This document shows, piece by piece, positions 32,670 to 41,660 of a stretch of 41,748 nucleotides of DNA. Each line of letters begins with the position of its first letter. Positions within the stretch are counted from its first letter, which is position 1. The stretch covers positions 1-41,748 of the forward strand of contig JABBOG010000016.1 in the NCBI GenBank assembly GCA_019351975.1, given 5' to 3'. The position numbers and the translations under genes are program-made. The DNA is from Acidobacteriota bacterium. GTDB lineage: Bacteria > Acidobacteriota > Terriglobia > Terriglobales > Acidobacteriaceae. The notes below the pieces were generated by a model, which did no database searches, was not told where the DNA came from, and was given only the letters and a program-made list of their open reading frames with translations.

Positions 32670-35600
32670 CTATACCTCCTCCGCAGTTGCAGGATGCTTA
32701 TCAGTTCTGGAGTGCACTACAAGGTACACGGCCGGCACGAGGAAGATGGTCGCGATCACCGACACACCAAGGCCGCCGATAACGGCACGTGCCAGCGGTG
32801 CATACTGCTCGCTTCCAGCCTCTGTTCCAAGCGCCATCGGAATCATACCCAGCAGCGTCGCCAGAGACGTCATCAGAATCGGACGCAGTCGCAGCTTGCA
32901 CGACTCCACCGCTGCATCGACCAGCGGCATGCCCTTCTCTCGCAACGTTCCTGCAAAGTCGACGATCAAAATACTGTTCGACACAACGATTCCGGTCATC
33001 ATGATGATGCCCATCAGCGACATGATGTTCAGCGTACTTCCCGTCACAATCAGGATCATCACGACGCCAGCCAGTCCTGGAGGAATTGCCATCAGAATGA
33101 TGAACGGATCAATGAATGAAGTGAACTGCGCCATCAGCACCAGATACACCATCAACACTGCAATGATCAGACCGACACCAAACTCCTTGAAGGACTGATT
33201 CATGCTGACCACAGCGCCACGCACCGTCAACACCGTGTTGCGGTCCGTCTTGGTGTGCGCCAGCAGGTTGTCGATGTTCTCGCCCACCTGCTGCAGCGCT
33301 TCGGTCTTCGTCGCCACATAAATATCGATCACGCGCCGAATCTGGTAGTGATCAACCTCGGTTGGTGTGTTAATGAGTTGCAGATCGGCCACCGAATTCA
33401 GCGGTGTGTATCCGGCGATGTGATCGCCCTGCCACATCTGCGCTGACTTTACGGTTGCCATGTGCGCATCATGCTCCGGATCATATCCAGGTGGCTTGAC
33501 CCCTCGCAGCGGTATGTTCTGGAAGTCCTCCATCGACATGTTGTGCAGTTCGGCATTCGCATACTGCACCGTCACCATATAGTTGTTACCGCTCTTTGGA
33601 TCGATCCAGTAACTCGGCGCAATCATGCCGCTCGAGGTCATCGCCGTAATCACGTTATCGACAACGTCCTGCTCGGTAAGGCCGATAAGCCCAGCCTTCT
33701 CGCGGTTAATGTTCAGCGCGATACCGGGGTAGTCAAGATCCTGCGGAATGTAAATCGCACTTACATTCGGCATCGCCTTAATCTTCAACGCAAGCTTCTG
33801 CGCCAGTGCATACGACTTATTCATATCCATCGAACTGATCTGAATATCAATCGGCGCAGGCAGACCCTGATTGATCACGCCATCGACGAGTCCACCAGCC
33901 TGAAAGTACGTCGTCAACTCCGGCATATCGTGCGAGAGCTTCGCTCGAACCCGTGCCATATATTCATAGCTGCCGATGCTGTGGTCCTCCACAAGGCTGG
34001 TCTGCACAAACGCCGTGTCCATCGATGCGTTGGTTGTAAAGATCGACGAAAGATCAGGATAGACGCCGATATTCGAGACGATCATGCCCATGTCTTTCGG
34101 CTTCACAACGCCGCGAATCAGGTTCTCGACCTTCGCAATATACTGATCGCTCACACCAAGCCTAGTTCCGCTTGGCATACGCACATCGATCACAAACTGT
34201 CCTGGATCAGTGCGCGGGAAGTACGCTCGCCCAAGAAACGGGAACAGCACCACAAGGATCAGAACCACAGCACCAAGAATGACCGCTGCCGTCAATCCAG
34301 GCACGCGCATCGCACGCCGTGCAATACGTTCGTACCACTCCAGCAGATGATGAAAGTACTCATTGAACTTCTGATCGAACCGCGCAAAGAGTCGCTTCTT
34401 CTTGCCGTTCGGGATCTCGCCTTCGCCATGATCGCCGCCGTGGCCTTCTTCGTGCGAGATACGAATAAAATTCGCGCAGAACAGAGGCACCACGGTCATC
34501 GCAAAGAAGTACGAAGCGAAGATCGAGAGCACAACCCCCAGTGCCAGCGGCGTAAAGATGTACTTACTGATGCCCGAAAGAAAGGCCACCGGAAAGAACA
34601 CGATCGATGTCGTTGACGTCGCAGCCAGCACCGCCAGCGACACCTCCATGCCTCCCTTTTCAGCGGCCTCATGCGGCGGACTTCCCATCTCCATGTACCG
34701 GAAGATGTTCTCCAGCACAACCACCGAGTCATCGATCAGTCGAGAGAACGCCAGCGCCAGCCCGCCAAGGATCATCGTGTTGATCGACCCGCCAAGAGCA
34801 TTCGTCAGCAGAAGACATACCAGCGCCGACAGCGGAATCGACAGCAGCACGGCGAACGTCGCTCGCGGACTTCCAAGGAAGATGAGAATCATCAACCCCG
34901 TAAGTACCAGACCGATACTGGCCTCTTTCACCAGGTTCTTGATCGCCAGCTTCACAAAGATCGACTGGTCGAACACCACGGCTGTCTTCAGCGCTGGCGG
35001 CACGTCGACCAGATGCTTGATCGCTTCCTTCATGCCGTTCACGATCGTGATCGTGTTACTGTCGCCCCCCTGTTTGAACACCGGCACATACACCGACCGC
35101 TGTCCATCGATACGCACAATGTTGTACTGCAGCGCGCCCGAGTCCTCCGCCTTCCCTACGTCCGCAACCAGCACCGACGCATTGCCCACCGTCTTCAGTG
35201 GCATCTGGTTCATCGAATTCGCATCAGGAAACTGGCTGTTCGCGTAAATGTTAAAGTCCTTCGAGCCAATACGCACGTCACCAGCCGGAAGAATCAAATT
35301 CGAAGCATTCACCGCCTTCGTCACATCGTTCAGGCTCAGATTCCGCGCTTCCATCTTTGCTGGATCCACGTAAATCTGAATCTGCCGATAGGTTCCTCCA
35401 AACGGCTGCGGCACCGATGCGCCCTGCACATTCGAGATCTGGTTACGCAATTGAAACTGCGCAATGTCTTTCAACCGCGTCTCGTTCAACCCCTTGCCCT
35501 GCAGCGTCACCAGGCACACCGGCTGCGTTGACGCATCCATGCCCAGTACAACGGGTGGCAGCGTACCAGGAGGCAGACGGCGCAGATCGGCCATCGCCAG

Positions 35601-35924
35601 ATTCGCAATATTACTCAGCGCAGCGTTCGGATCCGTGCCCGGCTTAAAGTAAATCTTGATCAAGCTCACGCCGGTCAGCGAGCGCGATTCACTGTGATCA
35701 ATGTTCGCGCCCAGCGTAAAAAAGCGCTCGAAGGTATTCGTGATATCGGCTTCGATCTGTTGCGGCGGCATACCGTTGTAGAACGTCGCCACCACCACCA
35801 CCGGCATCTCGATCTTTGGAAACAGATCGACCGGCATGCGCAGCGTGTTGACCACGCCCACAAGCGTGATCATCAGGCAGAGCATGATGATGAAGAATGG
35901 AAATCGTAAGGCAAATTTAGGCAT
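32670..35924 (-). CDS. RND-family efflux pump (AcrB/HAE-type permease)
   Basis: This 1084-residue inner-membrane pump works as a trimer with the adaptor and TolC-like channel to export small molecules using the proton gradient. The two halves each have a large periplasmic loop. The TM4 aspartate pair is D398-D399 (AFSRLIDDSVVVLENI). The TM10 segment reads GIVVSNSILIVDFAGTL, with Ser982 where AcrB has its relay lysine. RLRPILMTSLATLLGMIPMA is conserved. A cytoplasmic loop around 491-503 is His/Gly/Asp-rich (HEEGHGGDHGEGE), perhaps metal-binding. Its ATG overlaps the adaptor's stop codon by one base (TAATG). The exported compounds are not predictable. Confidence 0.95.
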   Translation of the reverse strand: MPKFALRFPFFIIMLCLMITLVGVVNTLRMPVDLFPKIEMPVVVVATFYNGMPPQQIEADITNTFERFFTLGANIDHSESRSLTGVSLIKIYFKPGTDPNAALSNIANLAMADLRRLPPGTLPPVVLGMDASTQPVCLVTLQGKGLNETRLKDIAQFQLRNQISNVQGASVPQPFGGTYRQIQIYVDPAKMEARNLSLNDVTKAVNASNLILPAGDVRIGSKDFNIYANSQFPDANSMNQMPLKTVGNASVLVADVGKAEDSGALQYNIVRIDGQRSVYVPVFKQGGDSNTITIVNGMKEAIKHLVDVPPALKTAVVFDQSIFVKLAIKNLVKEASIGLVLTGLMILIFLGSPRATFAVLLSIPLSALVCLLLTNALGGSINTMILGGLALAFSRLIDDSVVVLENIFRYMEMGSPPHEAAEKGGMEVSLAVLAATSTTSIVFFPVAFLSGISKYIFTPLALGVVLSIFASYFFAMTVVPLFCANFIRISHEEGHGGDHGEGEIPNGKKKRLFARFDQKFNEYFHHLLEWYERIARRAMRVPGLTAAVILGAVVLILVVLFPFLGRAYFPRTDPGQFVIDVRMPSGTRLGVSDQYIAKVENLIRGVVKPKDMGMIVSNIGVYPDLSSIFTTNASMDTAFVQTSLVEDHSIGSYEYMARVRAKLSHDMPELTTYFQAGGLVDGVINQGLPAPIDIQISSMDMNKSYALAQKLALKIKAMPNVSAIYIPQDLDYPGIALNINREKAGLIGLTEQDVVDNVITAMTSSGMIAPSYWIDPKSGNNYMVTVQYANAELHNMSMEDFQNIPLRGVKPPGYDPEHDAHMATVKSAQMWQGDHIAGYTPLNSVADLQLINTPTEVDHYQIRRVIDIYVATKTEALQQVGENIDNLLAHTKTDRNTVLTVRGAVVSMNQSFKEFGVGLIIAVLMVYLVLMAQFTSFIDPFIILMAIPPGLAGVVMILIVTGSTLNIMSLMGIIMMTGIVVSNSILIVDFAGTLREKGMPLVDAAVESCKLRLRPILMTSLATLLGMIPMALGTEAGSEQYAPLARAVIGGLGVSVIATIFLVPAVYLVVHSRTDKHPATAEEV

Positions 35925-37213
35925 TACTGAGGTCCCCCGTTGCTCTGCTGCTCTTCCGCCTTGACGTCGATCACGCCACCCAGCTCGTTTACGTTCTCGG
36001 ACGCGGGCTCATTCACCAGCAGCGGCTTAATCTCCTGATCATCGTGGTACTTCTCCTGCCCGCCCAGAATCACGCGGTCCCCAGGCTGCACACCGCTTTC
36101 GATCTCCGCCAGCTTCGATCCCCGAATACCGACCGTCACCGGACGAATGTGAACGTGATTGTCCGCCCCCAGCATGTACACCGTGTCCTGATCACCAGAG
36201 AGCACGATGGAATCTACCGGAATCGTCACAACATTCTTCGCCGTCGCCAACTGCATCTGCGTGTCCGCATACATGCCCGGTGTAATCGACAGGTCTTTGT
36301 TCTCGACGTCGACCTCGGTCTCCATCGTGCGTGTCTCAAAGTCCACCTCGCGCGTGAATCGCACCACCTTGCCCGTAAACGTGCGTCCAATCGCATCCAC
36401 ACGCACCTGCATCGGATCGCCGATGTGCACATACTTCACATCGTTCTCCGGCACCGGCATCCGTAGACGCAGTAGACCGCTCTGCGACAGCTTCACAATG
36501 GGCAGATTGGAATCGTTGGAGTTGTCACCGCTCTGTATCAGCGCTCCCGTATCGGCATAGCGCCATACCACCACGCCATCGAACGGTGACACCACGTCCG
36601 TGTAGTTCTGCATCGCTTGTATCCGCTTGTTGTCGGAGTTCGCCATCTGCGCGTGTTGCTCCGCCGACGCCTCTGCCGACTTCGCCGCATCCACCTGCGC
36701 CGCCGAAGACAAATCCCTTCCCTGCGCATCGTCCAGCTCCTGTTGCGCAATCAAGCCAGGCTGCGCCTTCGACGTCTCCAGCAAACGCTGATAGTCCGCA
36801 TGCAGTGCAGCATGCGTCGCTTCGTCTCGACTGATCTCATGCTTGGCGCGTACGATATCGTCCTTCGTTCGCTGCACGTCGTACACCGTGCCCTGCAGCT
36901 GTGCCGTCAACTCTGGAATCTCCAGCACCGCCAGCGTCTGGCCCTTGTGCACCCGGTCGCCGATGTCCACATTGATCTTCGTCATGTAGCCCGTCACCTT
37001 GGGGTGAACATCGACCACCTGGAACGGCTGGAACTGCCCGGCCAGCCGTAATGTGTGCGAGATGGCACCGCGCTGCGCCGTTGCCACCTGGGCCGTCGGC
37101 GTGTCGCTGGCGTGGTTCGTGTTTTCCCCATCACCCGAATGGCACGCTAGAATGCCAGACGCGACGGGAAGAGAAATTCCTGCTATCAGAAGGAAAGAGG
37201 CTATTTTTCGCAT
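35924..37213 (-). CDS. RND efflux periplasmic adaptor (membrane fusion lipoprotein)
   Basis: This 429-residue HlyD/AcrA-type adaptor begins MRKIASFLLIAGISLPVASG and has a lipobox ending at C24 (ILACHSG), so it is lipid-anchored to the inner membrane. Domains in order: first lipoyl half VVDVHPKVTGYMTKINVDIG, a helical hairpin at ~110-200, second lipoyl half NYTDVVSPFDGVVVWRYADT, then beta-barrel (MPVPENDVKYVHIGDPMQVR) and membrane-proximal domain (GVQPGDRVILGGQEKYHDDQ). The open frame runs 80 codons further upstream, but the lipoprotein signal fixes the start at 37213. A candidate promoter lies just upstream (37250-37278). It is followed by the pump with a one-base overlap. Confidence 0.95.
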   Translation of the reverse strand: MRKIASFLLIAGISLPVASGILACHSGDGENTNHASDTPTAQVATAQRGAISHTLRLAGQFQPFQVVDVHPKVTGYMTKINVDIGDRVHKGQTLAVLEIPELTAQLQGTVYDVQRTKDDIVRAKHEISRDEATHAALHADYQRLLETSKAQPGLIAQQELDDAQGRDLSSAAQVDAAKSAEASAEQHAQMANSDNKRIQAMQNYTDVVSPFDGVVVWRYADTGALIQSGDNSNDSNLPIVKLSQSGLLRLRMPVPENDVKYVHIGDPMQVRVDAIGRTFTGKVVRFTREVDFETRTMETEVDVENKDLSITPGMYADTQMQLATAKNVVTIPVDSIVLSGDQDTVYMLGADNHVHIRPVTVGIRGSKLAEIESGVQPGDRVILGGQEKYHDDQEIKPLLVNEPASENVNELGGVIDVKAEEQQSNGGPQ

Positions 37214-37249
37214 TTCTCGAATGTACCTGTATGTAGTTGTAGGGATTGG

Positions 37250-37278
37250 GGTGTAGTTCGGCCGCCGCAACATCTCAA
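37250..37278 (-). promoter_or_regulatory. Candidate sigma-70 promoter of the RND efflux operon
   Basis: On the minus strand TTGAGA (37273-37278), a 17-base spacer and TACACC (37250-37255) precede the adaptor start by 36 bases. The hexamers are fair matches. An imperfect alternative is transcription from further up through the small membrane protein gene. Confidence 0.4.
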
Positions 37279-37332
37279 CCATGCGGCAATCGCATCGTCC
37301 ATGTCGCAGCTCAGCTTCGGCTACAAAGGTTT

Positions 37333-37722
37333 CTAGGCGTGGATAGGCGGTGGTGGGCGGAAAAAGAAGCTGTGAAACGCAGCGCGCCGCCGGTACAGCG
37401 ACGTTCCCGCCGTGTCCAGCTCCCACTGCCTTACTGTCGTCTTTCCCATGCAATATGCAGCAAACGGAAGCATCAACAGCAGCGCGAGTCCGCCCTCAAT
37501 CAAAGGCAGACCGCCAAAATCAAAGCTCAAAATTGCGTGATCGCTGGTGTTCTGCTCGTCGCCAGTCAGCAGCTTTGCTGAAGGCACGCGATGCAGGCTC
37601 GTCGGCGACCCGTGATACAACGACAGCTTGTACCCCAGACCCCAGCTGAAGATCGAAATCGCCAAAAGCACGAAGGCGAGCGAAAACCACAGTGGCGTGC
37701 GCCGTGTTGTCTTGAGCTCCAT
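37333..37722 (-). CDS. Small membrane protein of unknown function upstream of the efflux operon
   Basis: This 129-residue protein has two hydrophobic helices, near residues 12-32 (LWFSLAFVLLAISIFSWGLG) and 72-92 (LIEGGLALLLMLPFAAYCMG). A polar loop of ~40 residues separates them, and the tail is basic and Pro-rich (FFFRPPPPIHA). I placed the start at the ATG at 37722. A GTG directly before it is an alternative, and the ribosome binding site is weak. It lies 119 bases upstream of the adaptor gene on the same strand and could be the first gene of the operon. I do not recognise its family. Confidence 0.65.
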   Translation of the reverse strand: MELKTTRRTPLWFSLAFVLLAISIFSWGLGYKLSLYHGSPTSLHRVPSAKLLTGDEQNTSDHAILSFDFGGLPLIEGGLALLLMLPFAAYCMGKTTVRQWELDTAGTSLYRRRAAFHSFFFRPPPPIHA

Positions 37723-38258
37723 CACTTCGAACCAGCCCCGGAAGTCACTCTCGAGAACCCTATCGGCAGAGGCAAAACTCCCCTTGGATCGAGATCCCTG
37801 AAAAACTGTCCTGTTCTTTCATAGCACATTCTATGTAGCCAGCAACGTAAAAATGTGAATCCTTCATCAATTTTTATTTGCCATCGAACGCCTTTTGCCC
37901 GCGAGCATCGAATCTGCCGTTTCATATTTCACTCTACCATTCTGCCGCCGCTCCCTTTTGCGGCGCAAATGTCCTTCAAAGCCGCCCCTGTAAAGTCATG
38001 AAGAATCGTGCACTACCTTCGTCCCTATGCCCCATAAAAATCATTCAACTCGTTTTCGTGGCGATGGCGCGCAGAAATAACGTCCATCTTCACCCAGGTT
38101 GCAACCTGCCCCCCCGCCCTACCCGTCAACCTCCGTACCGGCAGTCTCTCGAACACCTGTACCATTACTGTCGGTAGCGCTGCGCCCTTTGCCGCAGCCT
38201 ACGACAACGCAGCCATCGCACTCCCGCATGGCTCCCAACCAGCACCCCCAAGGAATGT
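37723..38258. other. 536-base region between divergent genes
   Basis: No gene is supported. The segment 37800-37890 is clearly AT-richer than its surroundings and holds a candidate minus-strand promoter (37818-37845). The part next to the universal stress gene is C-rich. I found no convincing plus-strand promoter there, although one is expected. Confidence 0.5.
37818..37845 (-). promoter_or_regulatory. Candidate promoter for the 129-residue membrane protein
   Basis: On the minus strand, TTGCTG (37840-37845), a 16-base spacer and an extended -10 TGCTATGAA (TATGAA at 37818-37823) lie in AT-rich DNA about 95 bases before the ATG at 37722. Confidence 0.45.
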
Positions 38259-39152
38259 ATGGCAACCCAGATCAGCCTGAAACGAATTCTCTACGCCACC
38301 GATTTTCTGGAGAGCTCCAGGCTCGCGCTCGACTACGCCGTCGCCCTCGCCGCCCGTTATCAAGCCACCATCGTCATGGTCCACGCCGTCGAGCTCTCCG
38401 AAGCCGCGGAAGTGGCTGAGGCAGAGACACGCCTCCCCAGCGTCTCCCGCAAGATGGCCATCAGCCGCCTCGAAGCTCTCGCCAACGGCGTCCGCCGCCT
38501 CGGTATCGAGGTCCAAACCCACGTCGAAGAAGGCTTTCCCGCAGACATCGTCACCAACGCCTGCGACTACCATCACGCCGACCTCCTCGTCATCGGCATC
38601 CACGGCGTTCACCGCGGCATCGATCACCTCGTCGTCGGCTCCAACACCGAGCGCATCCTGCTCTCCACCACCTGCCCCGTCCTCACCATCGGCGCGCACG
38701 TCCTCGCCGGCGTCGATCTCGACCTCCACTTCCCCGAGATCCTCTACTTCTCCGACCTCTCCCCCGAGGCTGTCGCCGCCGCCCCTTACGCCGCCTTCTT
38801 CGGCCGCGAGTTCAACGCTCCCATCGAGGTCTGCCAGCTCCTCCCCGAAGACGCCGACCCCAACGACCACTCCACCCGCGATCTCATCAATCAATACTGC
38901 GCCGACATCAAATCCGCGCTCGGCGAGACCCGCTCCGACTGGTGCCTGCCCTCCGTCCAGCTCCAGCGCGGCATGGCCGTCACGCAGCTCATCGAGCGCG
39001 CACAGACCCAGCACGCCGGCCTGATCGTCCTCGGAATCCACACCGAAACCCACTTCGGACGCCACCTCCACACCAGCTACGCCTATCGCCTGCTCGCCCG
39101 CGCCACCTGTCCCGTGCTCTCTGTCCGCATACCGTATACTGCATCCAAATAG
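38259..39152 (+). CDS. Tandem-domain universal stress protein
   Basis: This 297-residue protein has two UspA-like domains. The first (1-145) starts LKRILYATDFLESSRLALDY and ends with VIGIHGVHRGIDHLVVGSNT, ERILLSTTCPVLTIG. This is close to the G-x2-G-x9-G(S/T) ATP-binding motif, but spaced by ten residues rather than nine. The second (~155-297) begins FPEILYFSDLSPEAVAAAPY and ends LIVLGIHTETHFGRHL ... LARATCPVLSVR, with a degenerate nucleotide motif. Such proteins are soluble stress-response factors of loosely defined function. AAGGA lies five bases before the ATG. The TauE/SafE gene starts five bases after its stop, so the two are probably co-transcribed. Confidence 0.93.
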   Translation: MATQISLKRILYATDFLESSRLALDYAVALAARYQATIVMVHAVELSEAAEVAEAETRLPSVSRKMAISRLEALANGVRRLGIEVQTHVEEGFPADIVTNACDYHHADLLVIGIHGVHRGIDHLVVGSNTERILLSTTCPVLTIGAHVLAGVDLDLHFPEILYFSDLSPEAVAAAPYAAFFGREFNAPIEVCQLLPEDADPNDHSTRDLINQYCADIKSALGETRSDWCLPSVQLQRGMAVTQLIERAQTQHAGLIVLGIHTETHFGRHLHTSYAYRLLARATCPVLSVRIPYTASK

Positions 39153-39157
39153 CCTGC

Positions 39158-39991
39158 ATGAACCTCATCGCCTTCACCACCGCCCTCTTTTTCACCTCGA
39201 TCCTCGCCGGCTTCCTCGGTGCGCTCACCGGCCTTGGCGGCGGTGTCGTCATCGTTCCTGTCCTCGCCCTGCTCTTCAAGGTCGACATCCGCTACGCCAT
39301 CGGTGCCTCCCTGGTCTCCGTCATTGCCACCTCCTCCGGTGCTGCAGTCGCCTACGTGCGCGAAGGCCTCTCCAACATCCGCATCGGCATGTTCCTTGAG
39401 GTCGCAACCACCCTCGGCGCTCTCCTCGGCGCCTACCTCACCTCCAGGATCACCACCCACTGGATCGCCATCGTCTTCGGTGCCGTGCTTCTCTTCTCCG
39501 CCGTCATGACCTTTCAGAAGAAGAATGAGCTGCCCAGCAACGAGCCCAACAAGCTCGGAGAAAAGCTCGAACTCACCGGCGTCTTCCCCAGTCCTGAAGG
39601 CGACCTCGCCTACACCGCGCAGCGGGTTCCCCTCGGCTTCGGCATCATGTTCGGCGCTGGCACGCTCTCCGGTCTGCTCGGCATCGGCTCCGGTGCCGTG
39701 AAAGTGCTCGCCATGGACGGCGCCATGAAGCTCCCCTTCAAGGTCTCCACCACCACCAGCAACTTCATGATCGGCGTCACCGCCGCCGCCAGCGCCGGCA
39801 TCTATCTCGCCCGCGGCTACATCGATCCCTCCATCGCGATGCCCGTCATGCTCGGCGTTCTCGGCGGTTCCGTTCTCGGCACCCGCGTCCTCGTCCACGT
39901 CAAAGTCTCCACCCTCAAGAGCGTCTTCGCCCTCGTCATCGTCGTCCTCGGCTGCGAGATGATCTACAACGGCATCAAAGGTACTGTCTAA
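39158..39991 (+). CDS. TauE/SafE-family sulfite/organosulfonate exporter
   Basis: This 277-residue inner-membrane protein has about eight helices in two similar halves, each with the family's glycine-rich start: GFLGALTGLGGGVVIVPVLA near residue 18 and GAGTLSGLLGIGSGAVKVLA near residue 165. Further family phrases are IGASLVSVIATSSGAAVAYV and STTTSNFMIGVTAAASAGIY. The TauE/SafE family exports sulfite, sulfoacetate or related anions, but many members are uncharacterised. The start at 39158 follows the Usp stop. The open frame extends 72 codons upstream inside the Usp gene and is not used. Its stop overlaps the DUF1634 start (TAATG). Confidence 0.92.
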   Translation: MNLIAFTTALFFTSILAGFLGALTGLGGGVVIVPVLALLFKVDIRYAIGASLVSVIATSSGAAVAYVREGLSNIRIGMFLEVATTLGALLGAYLTSRITTHWIAIVFGAVLLFSAVMTFQKKNELPSNEPNKLGEKLELTGVFPSPEGDLAYTAQRVPLGFGIMFGAGTLSGLLGIGSGAVKVLAMDGAMKLPFKVSTTTSNFMIGVTAAASAGIYLARGYIDPSIAMPVMLGVLGGSVLGTRVLVHVKVSTLKSVFALVIVVLGCEMIYNGIKGTV

Positions 39992-40368
39992 TGTCCGTTC
40001 CCACCGATCACGATCTTGACCTGTCCGTCGCCTCCATGCTGCGCTTCGGCGTCTCGCTCGCCGCACTCGTCGTGCTCATCGGCGGCGTCCTCTATCTGCG
40101 CCATCCCTTCGCGCCCATTCCCGATTACAAACAGTTCGTCGCTGGCGGCCCCGAACTCCGCACCCTCTCCGGCATCTACGACGGCGTCAAGCGCCTCAAC
40201 GCGCGCAGCATCATCCAGCTGGGCCTCGTCCTGCTCATCGCCACACCCGTAGCGCGCGTCGTCTTTTGCGTCATCGGCTTCTCGCGCCAGCACAAGCCGC
40301 TCTATATCGTCGTCAGCCTGATCGTCCTCGCCGTCCTCATCTACAGCTTCACCAACGGTGCCGTCTAA
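39991..40368 (+). CDS. DUF1634 membrane protein
   Basis: This 125-residue protein has three hydrophobic helices (VASMLRFGVSLAALVVLIGG, IIQLGLVLLIATPVARVVFC and PLYIVVSLIVLAVLIYSF). It matches the DUF1634 pattern, in which the N-terminal helix is followed by a soluble segment and then RSIIQLGLVLLIATPVARV. DUF1634 genes commonly sit directly after TauE/SafE genes, as here with a one-base stop/start overlap, so it is probably an accessory subunit of that exporter. The role is inferred from conserved pairing. No functional motif is visible. Confidence 0.92.
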   Translation: MSVPTDHDLDLSVASMLRFGVSLAALVVLIGGVLYLRHPFAPIPDYKQFVAGGPELRTLSGIYDGVKRLNARSIIQLGLVLLIATPVARVVFCVIGFSRQHKPLYIVVSLIVLAVLIYSFTNGAV

Positions 40369-40422
40369 AGGCAAGACACCAGATCGCCCGACGAAACCCT
40401 GCTTGTCTCGCGAAGAAAGAGC

Positions 40423-40460
40423 CTGTCATCCTCAGCGAAGCAGCCGAAGGACCCCAACGA
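40423..40460. repeat. Dispersed intergenic repeat, GTCATCCT type, shortened copy 3
   Basis: CTGTCATCCTCAGCGAAGCA is followed directly by GCCGAAGGACCCCAACG. It matches the copies at 201 and 4928 but lacks their inner GATTGCGC...CGCAATC hairpin. It lies between the convergent DUF1634 and YeiH-type genes. Confidence 0.65.
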
Positions 40461-40556
40461 ACCCTCGCCTCACCCATACCCTCCAGCCCACTTCCACCAA
40501 GCCGGATACCCATGTCTCGCCTTTGAGACATGGGACGAACCACCACAGCATCCCCC

Positions 40557-41534
40557 TTACAGCGCAATCCACCCCGCACGTATCGCCAGCAGCGACGCCA
40601 CACCCACCACCGCCCACAGCAGCACACCCTGCAGCAACGGCCTCACGCCCACCTTCTTCAGCGTCTCTTTCGACAGCCCCGTTCCAATCAAAAACAGCAC
40701 CACCGTCAGCCCAATCTTTCCCAGCGTGCTGAACACCGCATACATCGCCTTGCCCTGCGGCACATACGTGTACATCACCGCCGCCAGGCAGAAGTACAAG
40801 ATGAACCACGGCAGCTGAATCTTCGCCTTGCTCTTCGCAAAATACGCCGTCACCATCGCCAGCGGAACGATCCACAGCGCGCGCGTCAGCTTCACCGTCG
40901 TCGCAATCTGCAGCGCCTGCGCTCCATACTTCGCCGACGCTCCCACCACCGAACTCGTATCGTGGATCGCCAGCGCCGCCCACAGCCCAAACTGCGTCTG
41001 CGACAGATGCAGCGCCCACCCGATCGGCGGGAACAGCAGCAGCGCCACCGAGTTCAGCACAAACACCGTGCCAAGCGACATCGCCATCTCTTCCTCATTC
41101 GGATTCGTAATCGGCGCAATCGCCGCAATCGCACTCCCTCCGCAGATCGCCGTCCCCACCGTAATCAGGTACGACGCCTTTTTGCTCACCCGAAACACCC
41201 GTCCCAGCACCCATCCCAGCACCAGCACGCTGCTGATGCTGATCGCGGTATACAGAAATCCGGCCTTGCCCGCATGCACCACCTGCCGCAGGTTCATCCC
41301 AAACCCCAGCCCTACCACCGCCAGCTTCAGCAGCAGGCTCGACAGCTTCCGGCTCTCCACATGGTACGGATGCACAAAGCTGAACCCGTACACAATCCCC
41401 ACCAGCAGCGCCACCGGCGGCGACATAAATCCAGACGCCATCAGAATCAGCAGCACAAAAAACACGATCTTCGAATCCACCTTCGCCAAAAACCCAAACC
41501 CAGCTCCGGCCACCGAATCAACTTGAACGCTCAT
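40557..41534 (-). CDS. YeiH-family putative sulfate/anion exporter
   Basis: This 325-residue inner-membrane protein has roughly ten helices and the family's core GTAICGGSAIAAIAPITN near residue 135. WALHLSQTQFGLWAALAIHD and the repeated helix pairs GLGFGMNLRQVVHAG and FLIGTGLSKETLKKVGVRP are also present. This is the YeiH/UPF0324 family, often labelled 'putative sulfate exporter', without firm biochemical proof. I chose the ATG at 41534, with AGAGGT just upstream, over one six codons earlier. It converges on the TauE/SafE-DUF1634 genes, so two predicted sulfur-anion exporters stand together. Confidence 0.92.
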   Translation of the reverse strand: MSVQVDSVAGAGFGFLAKVDSKIVFFVLLILMASGFMSPPVALLVGIVYGFSFVHPYHVESRKLSSLLLKLAVVGLGFGMNLRQVVHAGKAGFLYTAISISSVLVLGWVLGRVFRVSKKASYLITVGTAICGGSAIAAIAPITNPNEEEMAMSLGTVFVLNSVALLLFPPIGWALHLSQTQFGLWAALAIHDTSSVVGASAKYGAQALQIATTVKLTRALWIVPLAMVTAYFAKSKAKIQLPWFILYFCLAAVMYTYVPQGKAMYAVFSTLGKIGLTVVLFLIGTGLSKETLKKVGVRPLLQGVLLWAVVGVASLLAIRAGWIAL

Positions 41535-41660
41535 AGATACCTCTTGCACCAAGTCTCAAGCGCCCCAACCCGCGCGTCCAAGCGGAACTTCTAATACCCC
41601 ATCGCCTCCACTTATGGTGGCGACTTTGCTCCCGCGATTGCTGCCCCCACCCCACAACCC

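Noticed and set aside
37214-37453. 80-codon upstream extension of the efflux adaptor
   Set aside because: It would bury the lipoprotein signal peptide that begins at 37213, and its sequence is unlike an envelope protein N-terminus.
38199-40066. Two long acidic minus-strand frames opposite the Usp and TauE/SafE genes
   Set aside because: Both mirror well-supported plus-strand genes, and their Asp/Glu/Gly-rich composition comes from the codon bias of the other strand.
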